Origin: Rubrobacter_F sp035642415
GTDB taxonomy: Bacteria; Actinomycetota; Rubrobacteria; Rubrobacterales; Rubrobacteraceae
NCBI GenBank assembly: GCA_035642415.1
Contig: DASQSI010000213.1
Coordinates: 1-41,803, forward strand
DNA: 41,803 bases
Direction of reading: 5' to 3'
Shown here: piece after piece, positions 16,237 through 23,960 of the stretch
How the letters are laid out: every line of letters begins with the position of its first letter
Position numbering within the stretch: the stretch's first letter is position 1
Translations under genes and position numbers: made by a program
The notes under the pieces: generated by a model
What the model was told of the DNA's origin: nothing
Databases searched by the model: none
What the model saw: the letters and a program-made list of their open reading frames with translations, nothing else

Positions 16237-16251
16237 TCTCATATAGTGAGA
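16237..16251. promoter_or_regulatory. Candidate IclR operator between divergent genes
   Basis: TCTCA-TATAG-TGAGA is a perfect 5-bp inverted repeat with a 5-base spacer, inside the 53-bp gap between the methyltransferase-leuCD operon and the IclR gene. Its position fits autoregulation and control of leuCD by the neighbouring IclR protein. The regulator match is inferred from position. Confidence 0.55.
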
Positions 16252-16266
16252 TACAGTGGTCATTAT

Positions 16267-16998
16267 ATGGAAAGTGTAGACGAGATCTTCTCTCCGGGCA
16301 AGGGTGACGTGTCGAGCGGGGTTGGAGTCCTGGACAAGGCGGTGACGATCCTGACGTTCCTCTCCACGGAAGGTCCAGAGACCCTTTCGGGAGTGGTTGA
16401 GGGGACGGGCTTGTCGCGGGCGACGGCGTACCGGCTGCTCTCTGCGCTAGAAGCTCACTATCTAGTGACACGTGAGGCGGGACGCTACGCGCTAGGGATG
16501 CGGTTGTTCGGTTGGGGAAGCAAGGCGGCAGGGATGGGGCTCGTCGAGAGGGCGCAGCCGACGCTAGAGAAGCTGCGGGACGCCACGGGCGAAAGCACGC
16601 AGTTATACGTGAGGGAGGGTGATGCCCGGGTCTGTGTGGCGTCGGTCGAGCGAGCGTCGGGGCTTAGGGACACGGTGCCGGTAGGGGCGATCTTGCCGCT
16701 CGCTCTCGGTTCGGCTGGGAAGGTCTTGCTCGCGTGGGTGGAGGATCGGGGCGGTCATACGTCGGTCGATGACTCCGTTCTGGAGGACATCCGGCGGCGA
16801 GGATGGGCGGAGAGTGTGGCCGAGCGGGAGGAGGGTGTGGCGAGCGTGAGCGCCCCGGTCTTCGACCAGGCCGGACGCGTGAACGCGGCGGTGAGCGTGA
16901 GCGGGCCGATCGCGCGTCTCGGACATCGTCCCGGTAGCCATCTAGCCGAGCGGGTGATGGCAGCCGCGAGGGAGATCGAAAGGGCGCCCGGCTTCTAG
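16267..16998 (+). CDS. IclR-family regulator, probable leucine operon regulator (LtbR/NdgR-like)
   Basis: 243 residues from the ATG at 16267; the frame is open much further upstream through the methyltransferase gene, but only this start fits the family. The N-terminal winged helix includes VLDKAVTILTFLSTEGPETL and the recognition helix TGLSRATAYRLLSALEAH (about 45-62). The C-terminal ligand-binding domain has TLEKLRDATGESTQLYVREG, PVGAILPLALGSAGKVLLAW and SVSAPVFDQAGRVNAAVSVS. Divergence from leuC is the arrangement known for LtbR (Corynebacterium) and NdgR (Streptomyces), which control leuCD and other amino-acid genes. The ligand is not known from sequence. Confidence 0.88.
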   Translation: MESVDEIFSPGKGDVSSGVGVLDKAVTILTFLSTEGPETLSGVVEGTGLSRATAYRLLSALEAHYLVTREAGRYALGMRLFGWGSKAAGMGLVERAQPTLEKLRDATGESTQLYVREGDARVCVASVERASGLRDTVPVGAILPLALGSAGKVLLAWVEDRGGHTSVDDSVLEDIRRRGWAESVAEREEGVASVSAPVFDQAGRVNAAVSVSGPIARLGHRPGSHLAERVMAAAREIERAPGF

Positions 16999-17027
16999 CC
17001 ATCTCGATGGTCCGTTAAAATAAAGCC

Positions 17028-18020
17028 ATGCAGGGCAAACAGCGAGTATTCAGCGGCGTACAGCCGAGCGGCAACTTGCACCTCGGCAACTATCTGGGGG
17101 CGCTCAAGAACTGGGTCTCCATCCAGGACCTGTACGAGAACTACTTCTGCATCGTAGACTTGCACGCCATCACCGTGCCGCAAGATCCGAAGGTGCTGAG
17201 GCAGAAGGTCAAGGAAGTCGCGGCGGTGTACCTCGCGGTCGGGTTAAACCCGGAGAAGTCGGTGATGTTCCGCCAGAGCCGGGTCTCGGGGCATGCAGAG
17301 CTCGCCTGGCTCCTCAACTGCGTAGCGAAGGTCGGCGAACTCTCGCGCATGACGCAGTTCAAGGATAAAGCCCAGAAGGGAGGCGCCGAGGCGGCTAGCG
17401 TCGGTCTATACGATTATCCGGTCCTCATGGCCGCCGACATCCTACTCTACAACGCGCACCTGGTGCCGGTTGGGGAAGACCAACGCCAGCACCTGGAGCT
17501 CGCGCGCACGCTGGCACGGCGCTTCAACGGCCTCTACGGAGAGACCTTCGTGGTGCCGGAGCCCATGATCTTAGAGGTCGGTGCTCGCGTCATGGCGCTC
17601 GACGAGCCGACGAACAAGATGAGCAAAAGCTCGCCGGCCCCGGCGGGCTACATCGCGCTCCTCGACGAGCCGGACGTGGTACGGCGCAAGATCCGTCGCG
17701 CCAAAACCGACTCGGGGACGGAGATCGTAGCCTCCCCCGCCAAGCCCGCCATCACCAACCTTCTAGGCATCTACGCTGCCATGATAGGGCGTCCTGTTCC
17801 GGAGATCGAAGCCGAATATGCAGGCAAAGGTTACGGCGACTTCAAGAAGGATCTCGCAGAGGTCGTCATCGAGGGCCTCTCCCCCGTCCGCGAGAAGGCG
17901 TATGCGCTGCTGGACAACCCGCGGGAGCTGGACGAGATCCTTGACGCAGGCGCCGAGAGAGCGCGCGAGGTAGCACGTCCCATCTTATACAGCGCATGGG
18001 CGAAGATGGGGCTAGATTAG
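17028..18020 (+). CDS. trpS: Tryptophanyl-tRNA synthetase
   Basis: 330 residues, normal length for bacterial class I TrpRS. The HIGH-equivalent is PSGNLHLGNYLGA near residue 14, and the KMSKS loop is EPTNKMSKSSP near 195. Tryptophan-pocket segments include YPVLMAADILLYNAHLVPVG then EDQRQHLELAR. It charges tRNA-Trp. The ATG at 17028 lies 29 bp after the IclR gene. Its stop overlaps the GTG of the next small gene (TAGTG), linking it to the winged-helix protein and ABC-class ATPase. Confidence 0.97.
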   Translation: MQGKQRVFSGVQPSGNLHLGNYLGALKNWVSIQDLYENYFCIVDLHAITVPQDPKVLRQKVKEVAAVYLAVGLNPEKSVMFRQSRVSGHAELAWLLNCVAKVGELSRMTQFKDKAQKGGAEAASVGLYDYPVLMAADILLYNAHLVPVGEDQRQHLELARTLARRFNGLYGETFVVPEPMILEVGARVMALDEPTNKMSKSSPAPAGYIALLDEPDVVRRKIRRAKTDSGTEIVASPAKPAITNLLGIYAAMIGRPVPEIEAEYAGKGYGDFKKDLAEVVIEGLSPVREKAYALLDNPRELDEILDAGAERAREVARPILYSAWAKMGLD

Positions 18021-18220
18021 TGGAGCCTATCAAAGCGAGGATACTCAAGGTCTTGAGCGCGATACCTAACGGTGTCCTCTACTCCACGACCGACTGGCAG
18101 CGGCTCCTGGGCGACGATAAGCGCGAGATCCGGACCACGTTAGACGAACTTGAGGCCGAAGGGGAGATAGAGATCGTAAAGAGCGGCCGCCCGGACAAAC
18201 CACTCTACAAGCTCAGGTAG
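18020..18220 (+). CDS. Small winged-helix protein (66 aa)
   Basis: The start is taken as the GTG at 18020, overlapping the trpS stop; an upstream in-frame ATG inside trpS would add eight residues. The product, EPIKARILKVLSAIPNGVLY then STTDWQRLLGDDKREIRTTL and DELEAEGEIEIVKSG, folds as a compact winged helix: helix, turn, recognition helix, and a wing ending KPLYKLR. It is probably nucleic-acid-binding. It ends 1 bp before the ATPase start, so trpS, this gene and the ATPase are one operon. No named family is assigned. Confidence 0.65.
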   Translation: MEPIKARILKVLSAIPNGVLYSTTDWQRLLGDDKREIRTTLDELEAEGEIEIVKSGRPDKPLYKLR

Positions 18221-18221
18221 C

Positions 18222-19958
18222 ATGCGCCGCCTGACCGCCACGCTCGACCGTATAGACCGCAAGGGTTACGGCGCCTATAAAGATCTGCAGGGCTCCTACG
18301 ATCTTGAAGAGTTCACGCTATTTATAGACAAGGTGCAACGGGACCCGTTCGCCCCACCTTCTCTCGTGCGGGTCCGCACCCGCGAGAATCGCTTTGACCT
18401 TAACCTTTTCAACAACGCCGTACGCCGGGTGGCCTTTGAGGATTTCCTGACACGCTCGGTAGAGAGGGTGCTACGCCGCGCCGTCAAGGGGAACCGAGGC
18501 TCGGGGGGGAGCGGAAGTATAAAGATACAGCACACCTCGCAGGTCGTTTTGCCACGGACATCGATGGTCGTGAACCCAGGGTTCGTGGAGGCTCGTATGG
18601 CGGTCGGGCTCCCGGCCCGCGGGCGGACGGTAGACGCCCGAGCAGCACGGGCGATGCTCCTCGAGGAGCTGCCGCGGGTTGTCAGGGAGGCTCTTACGCC
18701 GGCGGGGGTAGACAGAGATGCAGCCCGGGCGCACGTCGAGACCGTCGAGGACGCGCACCACCTGAGACGGCAGCTGCCAGAGCTGGGGCTGGTAGCGTTC
18801 GTAGCCGACGGGGCGGTGCTGCCTCGGGAGAGCGGGGCGAGCGACAGGCCGTTGCGCGAGGGGGCTGTGCCTTTCGAGAGCCCGGAGGAGCTTCGCGTTG
18901 CCGTGTGGCTGCCGAACAGGGGCGAGATTTCGGGGATGGGTATACCGGAAGGGGTTACGCTCGTGGCCGGAGGCGGGTTCCACGGCAAGTCCACGCTGCT
19001 CTCGGCGCTTTCGTGGGGAGTCTACAACCACGTACCGGAGGATGGGCGGGAACTCGTGGTCACGCGGGCGGATGCGCTGAAGATAAGGGCCGAGGATGGC
19101 AGGAGCGTGGCGGGCGTGGACATATCCGCTATGATCAGGGACCTCCCGGGCGGTCGCTCCACGAAGAACTTCTCGACAATGAACGCCTCAGGCTCGACCT
19201 CCCAGGCGGCGAACATCGCGGAGGCGTTGGAGATCGGGACCTCGCTGCTGCTGGTGGACGAGGACACGAGCGCCACGAACTTCATGATCCAGGACGAGAG
19301 GATGCGCGAGCTCGTCCGCAAGGAACCTATCTCCCCGTTTATAGACTTGGTACGGCCCTTACGTGACTCTTTAGACGTCTCGACGGTCGTGGTCGTCGGC
19401 GGTGTCGGCGATTATCTGGACGTGGCTGACCTGGTGATCCTAATGGAGGACTACGAGCCCCACGAGGTTACTGGGCGCGCCCGCGAGGTTCGCGAGAAGT
19501 TCCCAGCCAGGATCCCGCCCGGTGTTCGGGAGGTGCGAGCGCCGAGAGGCCGGCGCGTCCGGGCGTCCTCCATAGACCTCCGGCGCGGCAAGCGAGAGAC
19601 AGCGCGGGGCAAGGGCCTTTACACCGTAGAGCTCGGTCGCGAGAGAGTAGAGCTTGCATACGTGGAGCAGCTCGCCGAGGCCGGACAGACCGAGGCAATT
19701 GCCCGCATCATCGGAGAGTTCGCGGCGGGAGGGAAGAGCCGTGGGGTGAAGGAGATCGTCTGGGAGGCGTTGACCGGCGTCGAGAGAAACGGCCTCGACT
19801 CTCTGGGGAATTTCCGGGGACATCCCGGGGAGCTGAGCGTGCCGCGCGTGCAGGAGGTAGCAGCGGCGATCAACCGCGTCCGTTCCCTAGAAGCTGCTAC
19901 CGAACCGAGACCACAACAATGGGAACCTGAAGGGTATGGCCGGACGGCCGCCCGGTAA
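18222..19958 (+). CDS. Predicted ATPase of the ABC class (COG3044 family)
   Basis: 578 residues, full length. The N-terminal RNA-binding-like domain begins LTATLDRIDRKGYGAYKDLQ. The ATPase core has a modified P-loop VAGGGFHGKSTLLSAL near residue 250, an ABC signature-like stretch STMNASGSTSQAA near 322, and Walker B LLLVDEDTSATNFMIQD near 340. The same domain order occurs in trypanosome MRB1590, an RNA-editing-associated ATPase. The bacterial role is not established. Being in an operon with trpS and a winged-helix protein suggests a translation or RNA-linked task. The C-terminal third (from about 410) is rich in Arg and Lys. There is no membrane segment, so it is not a transporter. Confidence 0.9.
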   Translation: MRRLTATLDRIDRKGYGAYKDLQGSYDLEEFTLFIDKVQRDPFAPPSLVRVRTRENRFDLNLFNNAVRRVAFEDFLTRSVERVLRRAVKGNRGSGGSGSIKIQHTSQVVLPRTSMVVNPGFVEARMAVGLPARGRTVDARAARAMLLEELPRVVREALTPAGVDRDAARAHVETVEDAHHLRRQLPELGLVAFVADGAVLPRESGASDRPLREGAVPFESPEELRVAVWLPNRGEISGMGIPEGVTLVAGGGFHGKSTLLSALSWGVYNHVPEDGRELVVTRADALKIRAEDGRSVAGVDISAMIRDLPGGRSTKNFSTMNASGSTSQAANIAEALEIGTSLLLVDEDTSATNFMIQDERMRELVRKEPISPFIDLVRPLRDSLDVSTVVVVGGVGDYLDVADLVILMEDYEPHEVTGRAREVREKFPARIPPGVREVRAPRGRRVRASSIDLRRGKRETARGKGLYTVELGRERVELAYVEQLAEAGQTEAIARIIGEFAAGGKSRGVKEIVWEALTGVERNGLDSLGNFRGHPGELSVPRVQEVAAAINRVRSLEAATEPRPQQWEPEGYGRTAAR

Positions 19959-19984
19959 GTAACTTCACCGGAGGTAAAGGAGGA

Positions 19985-20214
19985 TTGCATCGCCCAAAGC
20001 AGGAGCTACGATCGCCCGCGAGATGAGCATTTCTCCCGACAATGACTATTAGGCGACGTTGCACACCGAGAAGGGGCCGATCCGCGTGAAGCTCTTTGCC
20101 AAGAAGGCCTCGGAAACCGTCAACAACTTCGTCTTTCCGGCGCGCGAGGGTTGCTTTGACGGGACGACCTTCCACCGGATTATAAAGAATTGCGGGGCGA
20201 TGATACTGCAGTAG
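19985..20214 (+). pseudogene. Cyclophilin-type peptidyl-prolyl isomerase relic
   Basis: A strong ribosome site (AAAGGAGG) precedes a TTG at 19985 reading HRPKQ. The frame then shifts twice, giving SYDRP and then EMSISPDNDY, followed by a TAG at 20050-20052. Right after it the frame reads ATLHTEKGPIRVKLFAKKAS, then ETVNNFVFPAREGCFDGTTF and HRIIKN, the classic cyclophilin N-terminal half (FHR is the active-site Arg). It ends in a stop at 20212-20214; the second half, with the GGDP-type motif, is absent. Multiple frameshifts, an internal stop and truncation make this a clear pseudogene. Confidence 0.85.
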
Positions 20215-20439
20215 TTCGCTAATGTTCAAAAACTCCTGCAAGTTGGCGTATTTTTCCTGTTGTTTCGTCGCGTGTGTTCGCTGTTGTTCGTGTGGGTTGG
20301 TGTCAGAACCGATCAGGCGCTGCGGAGATCCGCGTTTCGAGACCAACCCTTGTTGATATAGGTTAGTGCAGTAGACTCCTATGTAATTCGAGAACTAGTT
20401 TCCGACAATATTGTGAAATAGGCAGCTCCGCTGAATAAG

Positions 20440-20561
20440 ATGCAACTCCCACAAAACATCCTCTCACACTGGGCTGAATTCGTCGCTGATTGGTGCCTGG
20501 GCATTAAGCCAGCCGAATCGCCATACAACGTGGACTGCGCGTTCGACGCGCTCCGCCGCTT
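20440..20561 (+). pseudogene. 5-prime piece of the frameshifted nuclease-like gene
   Basis: From the ATG at 20440 the frame reads QLPQNILSHWAEFVADWCLG, then IKPAESPYNVDCAFDALRRF. At about 20560 the protein-like sequence moves to another frame, which continues WPEYLDQLQAQDSPGIFTVN and INRGLTIAACESL directly into the large frame starting at 20640. One missing T in CGCTTTGG would account for it. It is probably the N-terminal domain of the next gene, broken by a single-base deletion or a sequence error. Confidence 0.6.
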
Positions 20562-20639
20562 TGGCCCGAGTACCTTGACCAGCTCCAAGCACAGGATTCG
20601 CCCGGCATATTTACGGTTAACATAGCCATTAACCGGGGT

Positions 20640-21539
20640 TTGACTATCGCAGCCTGTGAGTCACTGAGAGGCTTTCAACCCGCGATGGCTCGTCTCCGAC
20701 GGGGCGAAGAATCAGCCTTTGCGGAACTACAGTTTGCAGCGGCTCTTGTCAGGAGCGGGTTGGTGCCCGAGCTTGAACCTCAGTTTGGATCGAAGCGCCT
20801 GGACTGCGCAGTGGATATCGGTTCGGAACGAGTGTTTGCTGAGGTAATATCCCCAGAAACCTCGGAAGCGGTCAGAGGCGCGGAAGCCACAATCAAACGC
20901 GTGGCTAACGAGCTAGTCGCAAGAACTGCGGGAACTCGTACCGAACTCTTACTAGCGGTCGAACCAGACACCCAATTCGACAGTATCATCGACACCGCAA
21001 CCACCACTCTGCCAGACGAGGCTATTCACTATATCGAGGGCCTCGGATGGATTCATCGTGTGTTTTTGGGTCCACAGCCACCTAACTTGAGATCCCTTAT
21101 TTTTAACCCTGATACACGTCCGGCCACCGCTGTGTCATCAATGAGGGGACCGAAAAACGGTATATTTACAGCTGCCGTAGTCCGTCTACCCGTATCTGAC
21201 GAACGCATGCATCGGCTTCTTTCAGCGGAGCTCTCTCACTTCTCACAAGCGGAGCGGAACATCCTTGTGGTGCGTGTGAGTAGTGGACCAAAAAGTATAA
21301 GTTTGTGGGTGCCACCAATCAGACGATGGTTCCAGCCAAAGCGCAACCGGCGTGTCGGAGCAATAGTCCTGTACGATCAAGCTCAAATCCTGGGTTCACC
21401 GCCGACAATCCGGCAACGTTGGCACGTTATCAAAAATCCATATGCTTATATCTCTGTTCCTGATTCTTTGATCTATCACATTCTTCTACGTGATACAAGC
21501 AGCACATGGGAGGGCGACACAGACATAGAGTACGCTTGA
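20640..21539 (+). CDS. Hypothetical protein with a PD-(D/E)XK-like N-terminal region
   Basis: The frame from TTG 20640 encodes 299 residues, but the same frame is protein-like back to about 20560, so the true product was longer (about 366 with the upstream piece). Residues 25-70 read ESAFAELQFAAALVRSGLVP, KRLDCAVDIGSERVFAEVIS: a helix with Glu, then Asp on a strand, then Glu on the next strand, as in the restriction-endonuclease-like fold, although the usual Lys is not in place (EVI). The C-terminal part is unrecognised. Codon use is less GC-biased than the neighbours, suggesting acquisition. It might be a defence or mobile-element protein, but that is a guess. Confidence 0.6.
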   Translation: MTIAACESLRGFQPAMARLRRGEESAFAELQFAAALVRSGLVPELEPQFGSKRLDCAVDIGSERVFAEVISPETSEAVRGAEATIKRVANELVARTAGTRTELLLAVEPDTQFDSIIDTATTTLPDEAIHYIEGLGWIHRVFLGPQPPNLRSLIFNPDTRPATAVSSMRGPKNGIFTAAVVRLPVSDERMHRLLSAELSHFSQAERNILVVRVSSGPKSISLWVPPIRRWFQPKRNRRVGAIVLYDQAQILGSPPTIRQRWHVIKNPYAYISVPDSLIYHILLRDTSSTWEGDTDIEYA

Positions 21540-21644
21540 AGCGTACCTCTCGCTCCTCGTCGCCCAGCAGGACGCGGAACCGCACTCTAGGTTGTTTTAC
21601 ACTTTCTGACAATCGTAGACTAGGCAATTCGGTGAATAAGGCTG

Positions 21645-21684
21645 ATTGCTTCCGATTATGGTAGGTTTGGTGGCAGGAAGCAAT
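21645..21684. promoter_or_regulatory. Inverted repeat upstream of the His-rich protein gene
   Basis: ATTGCTTCC (21645-21653) and GGAAGCAAT (21676-21684) form a perfect 9-bp inverted repeat around a 22-base spacer, ending 77 bp before the start of the gene at 21762. It could be an operator with two half-sites on one DNA face, or an mRNA hairpin. The spacer carries no clear promoter boxes. Confidence 0.4.
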
Positions 21685-21761
21685 GAGCTACTCCGTATAT
21701 TTATCTCGCTGCGGAGCTAATAGTCATTCGCAGAGCACACTTTCGATCCGGAGGCAATCAA

Positions 21762-22514
21762 ATGAACGAGCTGCATGACCACAGGCACGACGGAAGCCAT
21801 CCCGGGGTGCACGCAGCGCCCGGCGGGCTCGCGGTCTCTGCCGAAGGCTTCACCTTGAAGGCGGCTCCAACGACATTCGAGCCCGGACGGGAGGTGGAAT
21901 TCGGGGTCCGAATACTAGGTCCGAACGGAGGCGCTGTGACCGACTTGGACGAGCAACACGAGGCGCCTATGCACCTAATCATTGTGCGGCGCAACCTGAC
22001 CCACTACCAGCACCTACACCCATCGCCAAACGCGGACGGGACTTGGACGACACCCCTAACCCTACCCGAGCCGGGGGTCTACCGCGCCTTCGCCGACTTT
22101 ACTGTGGGCGGGGCTCCGCTGGCGCTGGGCGTAGACCTAACCGCACCCGGCTACTACGCACCTGGTCCGCTGCCGGCTCCGATCAGCGTGGTGCGAACTA
22201 AAGAAGGTTACGAGGTCGAATTGCTCGTTGGAGCCCCAGCCGTTGGCAGTGAAACCCCATTAAGCTTCCATGTAAGCCACAAAGGGCGGGAAGTCGTTGA
22301 CCTCGAACCCTACTTGGGAGCTTTGGGGCATCTTGTGGCCCTGCGTGAAGGCGATCTCGCTTACTTACACGTCCATCCCACGGACGGAGCAGACTCCCAG
22401 ATAGTGTTTAGCGCTGTGTTCCCGAGCATAGGACGCTATCGGCTCTTTCTGCAGTTCGCCCACGAGAGGCAAATCCACACGGCGGCGTTCACGGTGGAGA
22501 TGCCACCGGGTTAG
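21762..22514 (+). CDS. His-rich protein, copper/heavy-metal-associated type
   Basis: 250 residues; CCGGAGG precedes the ATG. It starts MNELHDHRHDGSHPGVHAAP, a His-rich metal-binding-type segment, then GLAVSAEGFTLKAAPTTFEP and two beta-sandwich repeats. Each carries an HLHP/HVHP motif: MHLIIVRRNLTHYQHLHPSP near residue 70-89 and HLVALREGDLAYLHVHPTDG near 190-209. Similar proteins are often exported and found near copper oxidases and metal ATPases. This copy has no signal peptide or membrane helix at its start, so it may be cytoplasmic or have lost its leader. Function is uncertain; periplasmic-type copper binding is the best guess. Confidence 0.7.
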   Translation: MNELHDHRHDGSHPGVHAAPGGLAVSAEGFTLKAAPTTFEPGREVEFGVRILGPNGGAVTDLDEQHEAPMHLIIVRRNLTHYQHLHPSPNADGTWTTPLTLPEPGVYRAFADFTVGGAPLALGVDLTAPGYYAPGPLPAPISVVRTKEGYEVELLVGAPAVGSETPLSFHVSHKGREVVDLEPYLGALGHLVALREGDLAYLHVHPTDGADSQIVFSAVFPSIGRYRLFLQFAHERQIHTAAFTVEMPPG

Positions 22515-22738
22515 GAGCAACCACGCTTGTCGAGGGCATGGAAACCGTCTATGCCATCCGCAAGCGTGACCCGCAGTACAGGCACGAACCCGGAGGTCGT
22601 GTGGATATGGTCGAAGAGGTCCCGCGCTGCTGATACACTCCCAGCCGAAAGATTTCGCCTGGCGATCTTCCTCATGGACATGGTGGTTTGAACGCTGTTA
22701 CCATCGGAGCAGGATCGTAGCGCAGAGGAGAAGGTTGG
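22515..22738. other. Short gap with a possible gene tail
   Basis: A rightward frame just after the His-rich gene reads GMETVYAIRKRDPQYRHEPG then GRVDMVEEVPRC and a stop at 22630-22632. It has the look of a real C-terminus but no identifiable family and no start signal. It may be the remnant of a lost gene between the two flanking ones. Confidence 0.3.
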
Positions 22739-23512
22739 ATGAAAGAAGTTAGCGAGGAAGGCACGATACCAGTCTCGTCCTGGCTACGCCTGCGCGCCTC
22801 TGTGGTGCACCTGTACACGGCTAGCGGGGTGGTGCTGGCGCTCTTGATCCTGGTCGCCGCCTACAACGGGCACGCCGTTACGGCGCTATGGCTGGGACTT
22901 ACGGCCCTTATGATAGACAGCACCGACGGACTTCTGGCCCGCCGGTTCCGGGTTAAAGAGCTTCTGCCCTCCTTCGACGGCAGGCGCCTGGACGACATCG
23001 TGGACTACATGACATACGTCCTCGCCCCCATCCTCTTGCTGTGGAGCAGCGGTTACCTGCCGGCCGGCACGTTCGGCGTGGCCCTAGCCGCACTCCCGCT
23101 CCTCGCGTCGAGCTACCAGTTCTGCCGAGTGGACGCCAAGACCGAGGACGGCGCCAAGACCGACCACTTTTTCCTGGGCTTCCCCAGCTACTGGAACGTG
23201 TTGGCGTTCTACGCCATCGTCTTCGATCTTGGAGCCGCGATCGTGAGTGCGATACTGCTCGTCTGCTCGCTGTTGGTGTTCGTCCCGATCCGGTACGTTT
23301 ACCCGTCGCGTACGATATTCTTCCGCAAACTTACCCTGACGCTCACGACGCTCTGGCTCGTAAGCTACGCCGCTATCCTCATCCAGATGCCGGACCCGGA
23401 TCCCCTCCTCCGAGCCTTCTCACTACTCTATCTCGTCTACTACTTCGGTCTGAGCCTCTATATCTCCGGCAAGATGCTCAAGACCCACCGCGCAGAGCAG
23501 ACCGAAGCGTAG
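22739..23512 (+). CDS. pcs: Phosphatidylcholine synthase-like CDP-alcohol phosphatidyltransferase
   Basis: 257 residues with about seven or eight membrane segments. The CDP-alcohol phosphatidyltransferase site reads DG-LL-AR (residues 63-68), then 12 residues, then G81, D85 and D89. The spacing DG-x2-AR-x12-G-x3-D-x3-D, longer than the usual x8, is the hallmark of bacterial phosphatidylcholine synthase, which joins choline to CDP-diacylglycerol at the inner membrane. Length also fits. It is therefore probably Pcs, making phosphatidylcholine directly from choline; another alcohol acceptor cannot be excluded. The ATG at 22739 has GGAG and AAGG upstream. No choline transport gene is adjacent. 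Confidence 0.78.
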   Translation: MKEVSEEGTIPVSSWLRLRASVVHLYTASGVVLALLILVAAYNGHAVTALWLGLTALMIDSTDGLLARRFRVKELLPSFDGRRLDDIVDYMTYVLAPILLLWSSGYLPAGTFGVALAALPLLASSYQFCRVDAKTEDGAKTDHFFLGFPSYWNVLAFYAIVFDLGAAIVSAILLVCSLLVFVPIRYVYPSRTIFFRKLTLTLTTLWLVSYAAILIQMPDPDPLLRAFSLLYLVYYFGLSLYISGKMLKTHRAEQTEA

Positions 23513-23712
23513 CTACACTAGAGGCAATGGGTAGTAGGACTGCTATCCTACCGTTGCCGCGACGGCTCGCTGCCCGGTCGCGGTATCCGGGACCCAGTAA
23601 GAGATACCCCAATGTATGTGGGGTGCCAGGGTAGATATCAGGCTCGCTTCTGCCCCTGAAGAGGACTGGGTCGCAAAGAGGGCTGCCTCCCAGGGGTCGC
23701 TCCCCAAGTGTA

Positions 23713-23835
23713 CTACCCGCTAAGAACCGAAAATTGCAGGAACAGGTAAAGGAGCAAGAGAACTAACGACGCGAACAAAACGCGCAAGATACGTCTCAAG
23801 AAGCTGCCCCGGCCGGTCCTGTAAGCTTTCGTCAT
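23713..23835 (-). CDS. Small single-helix membrane protein (40 aa)
   Basis: The start is placed at the ATG at 23835. The product, MTKAYRTGRGSFLRRILRVL then FASLVLLLLYLFLQFSVLSG, is a basic head followed by one long hydrophobic helix, so it is an inner-membrane protein with the N-terminus inside. An in-frame extension to 23916 is possible but unlike a protein start. The ribosome site is weak. It is divergent from the lipoprotein gene. Function unknown. Confidence 0.45.
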   Translation of the reverse strand: MTKAYRTGRGSFLRRILRVLFASLVLLLLYLFLQFSVLSG

Positions 23836-23960
23836 CACGGTGTTTTTCCAGTATGAGACTCTAGCAAGGCATCCCGGTCCTTTCGTCAATGGCTCCGACC
23901 CCGTAAGGCTTTGCAACTGTACAATCCCCCCAGATACCTTCGACAGGGAAGGAAATTTTT

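Noticed and set aside
15838..16266. 143-codon upstream extension of the IclR frame
   Set aside because: It is antisense to the methyltransferase gene and contains Arg/Pro-rich non-homologous sequence; IclR starts at 16267.
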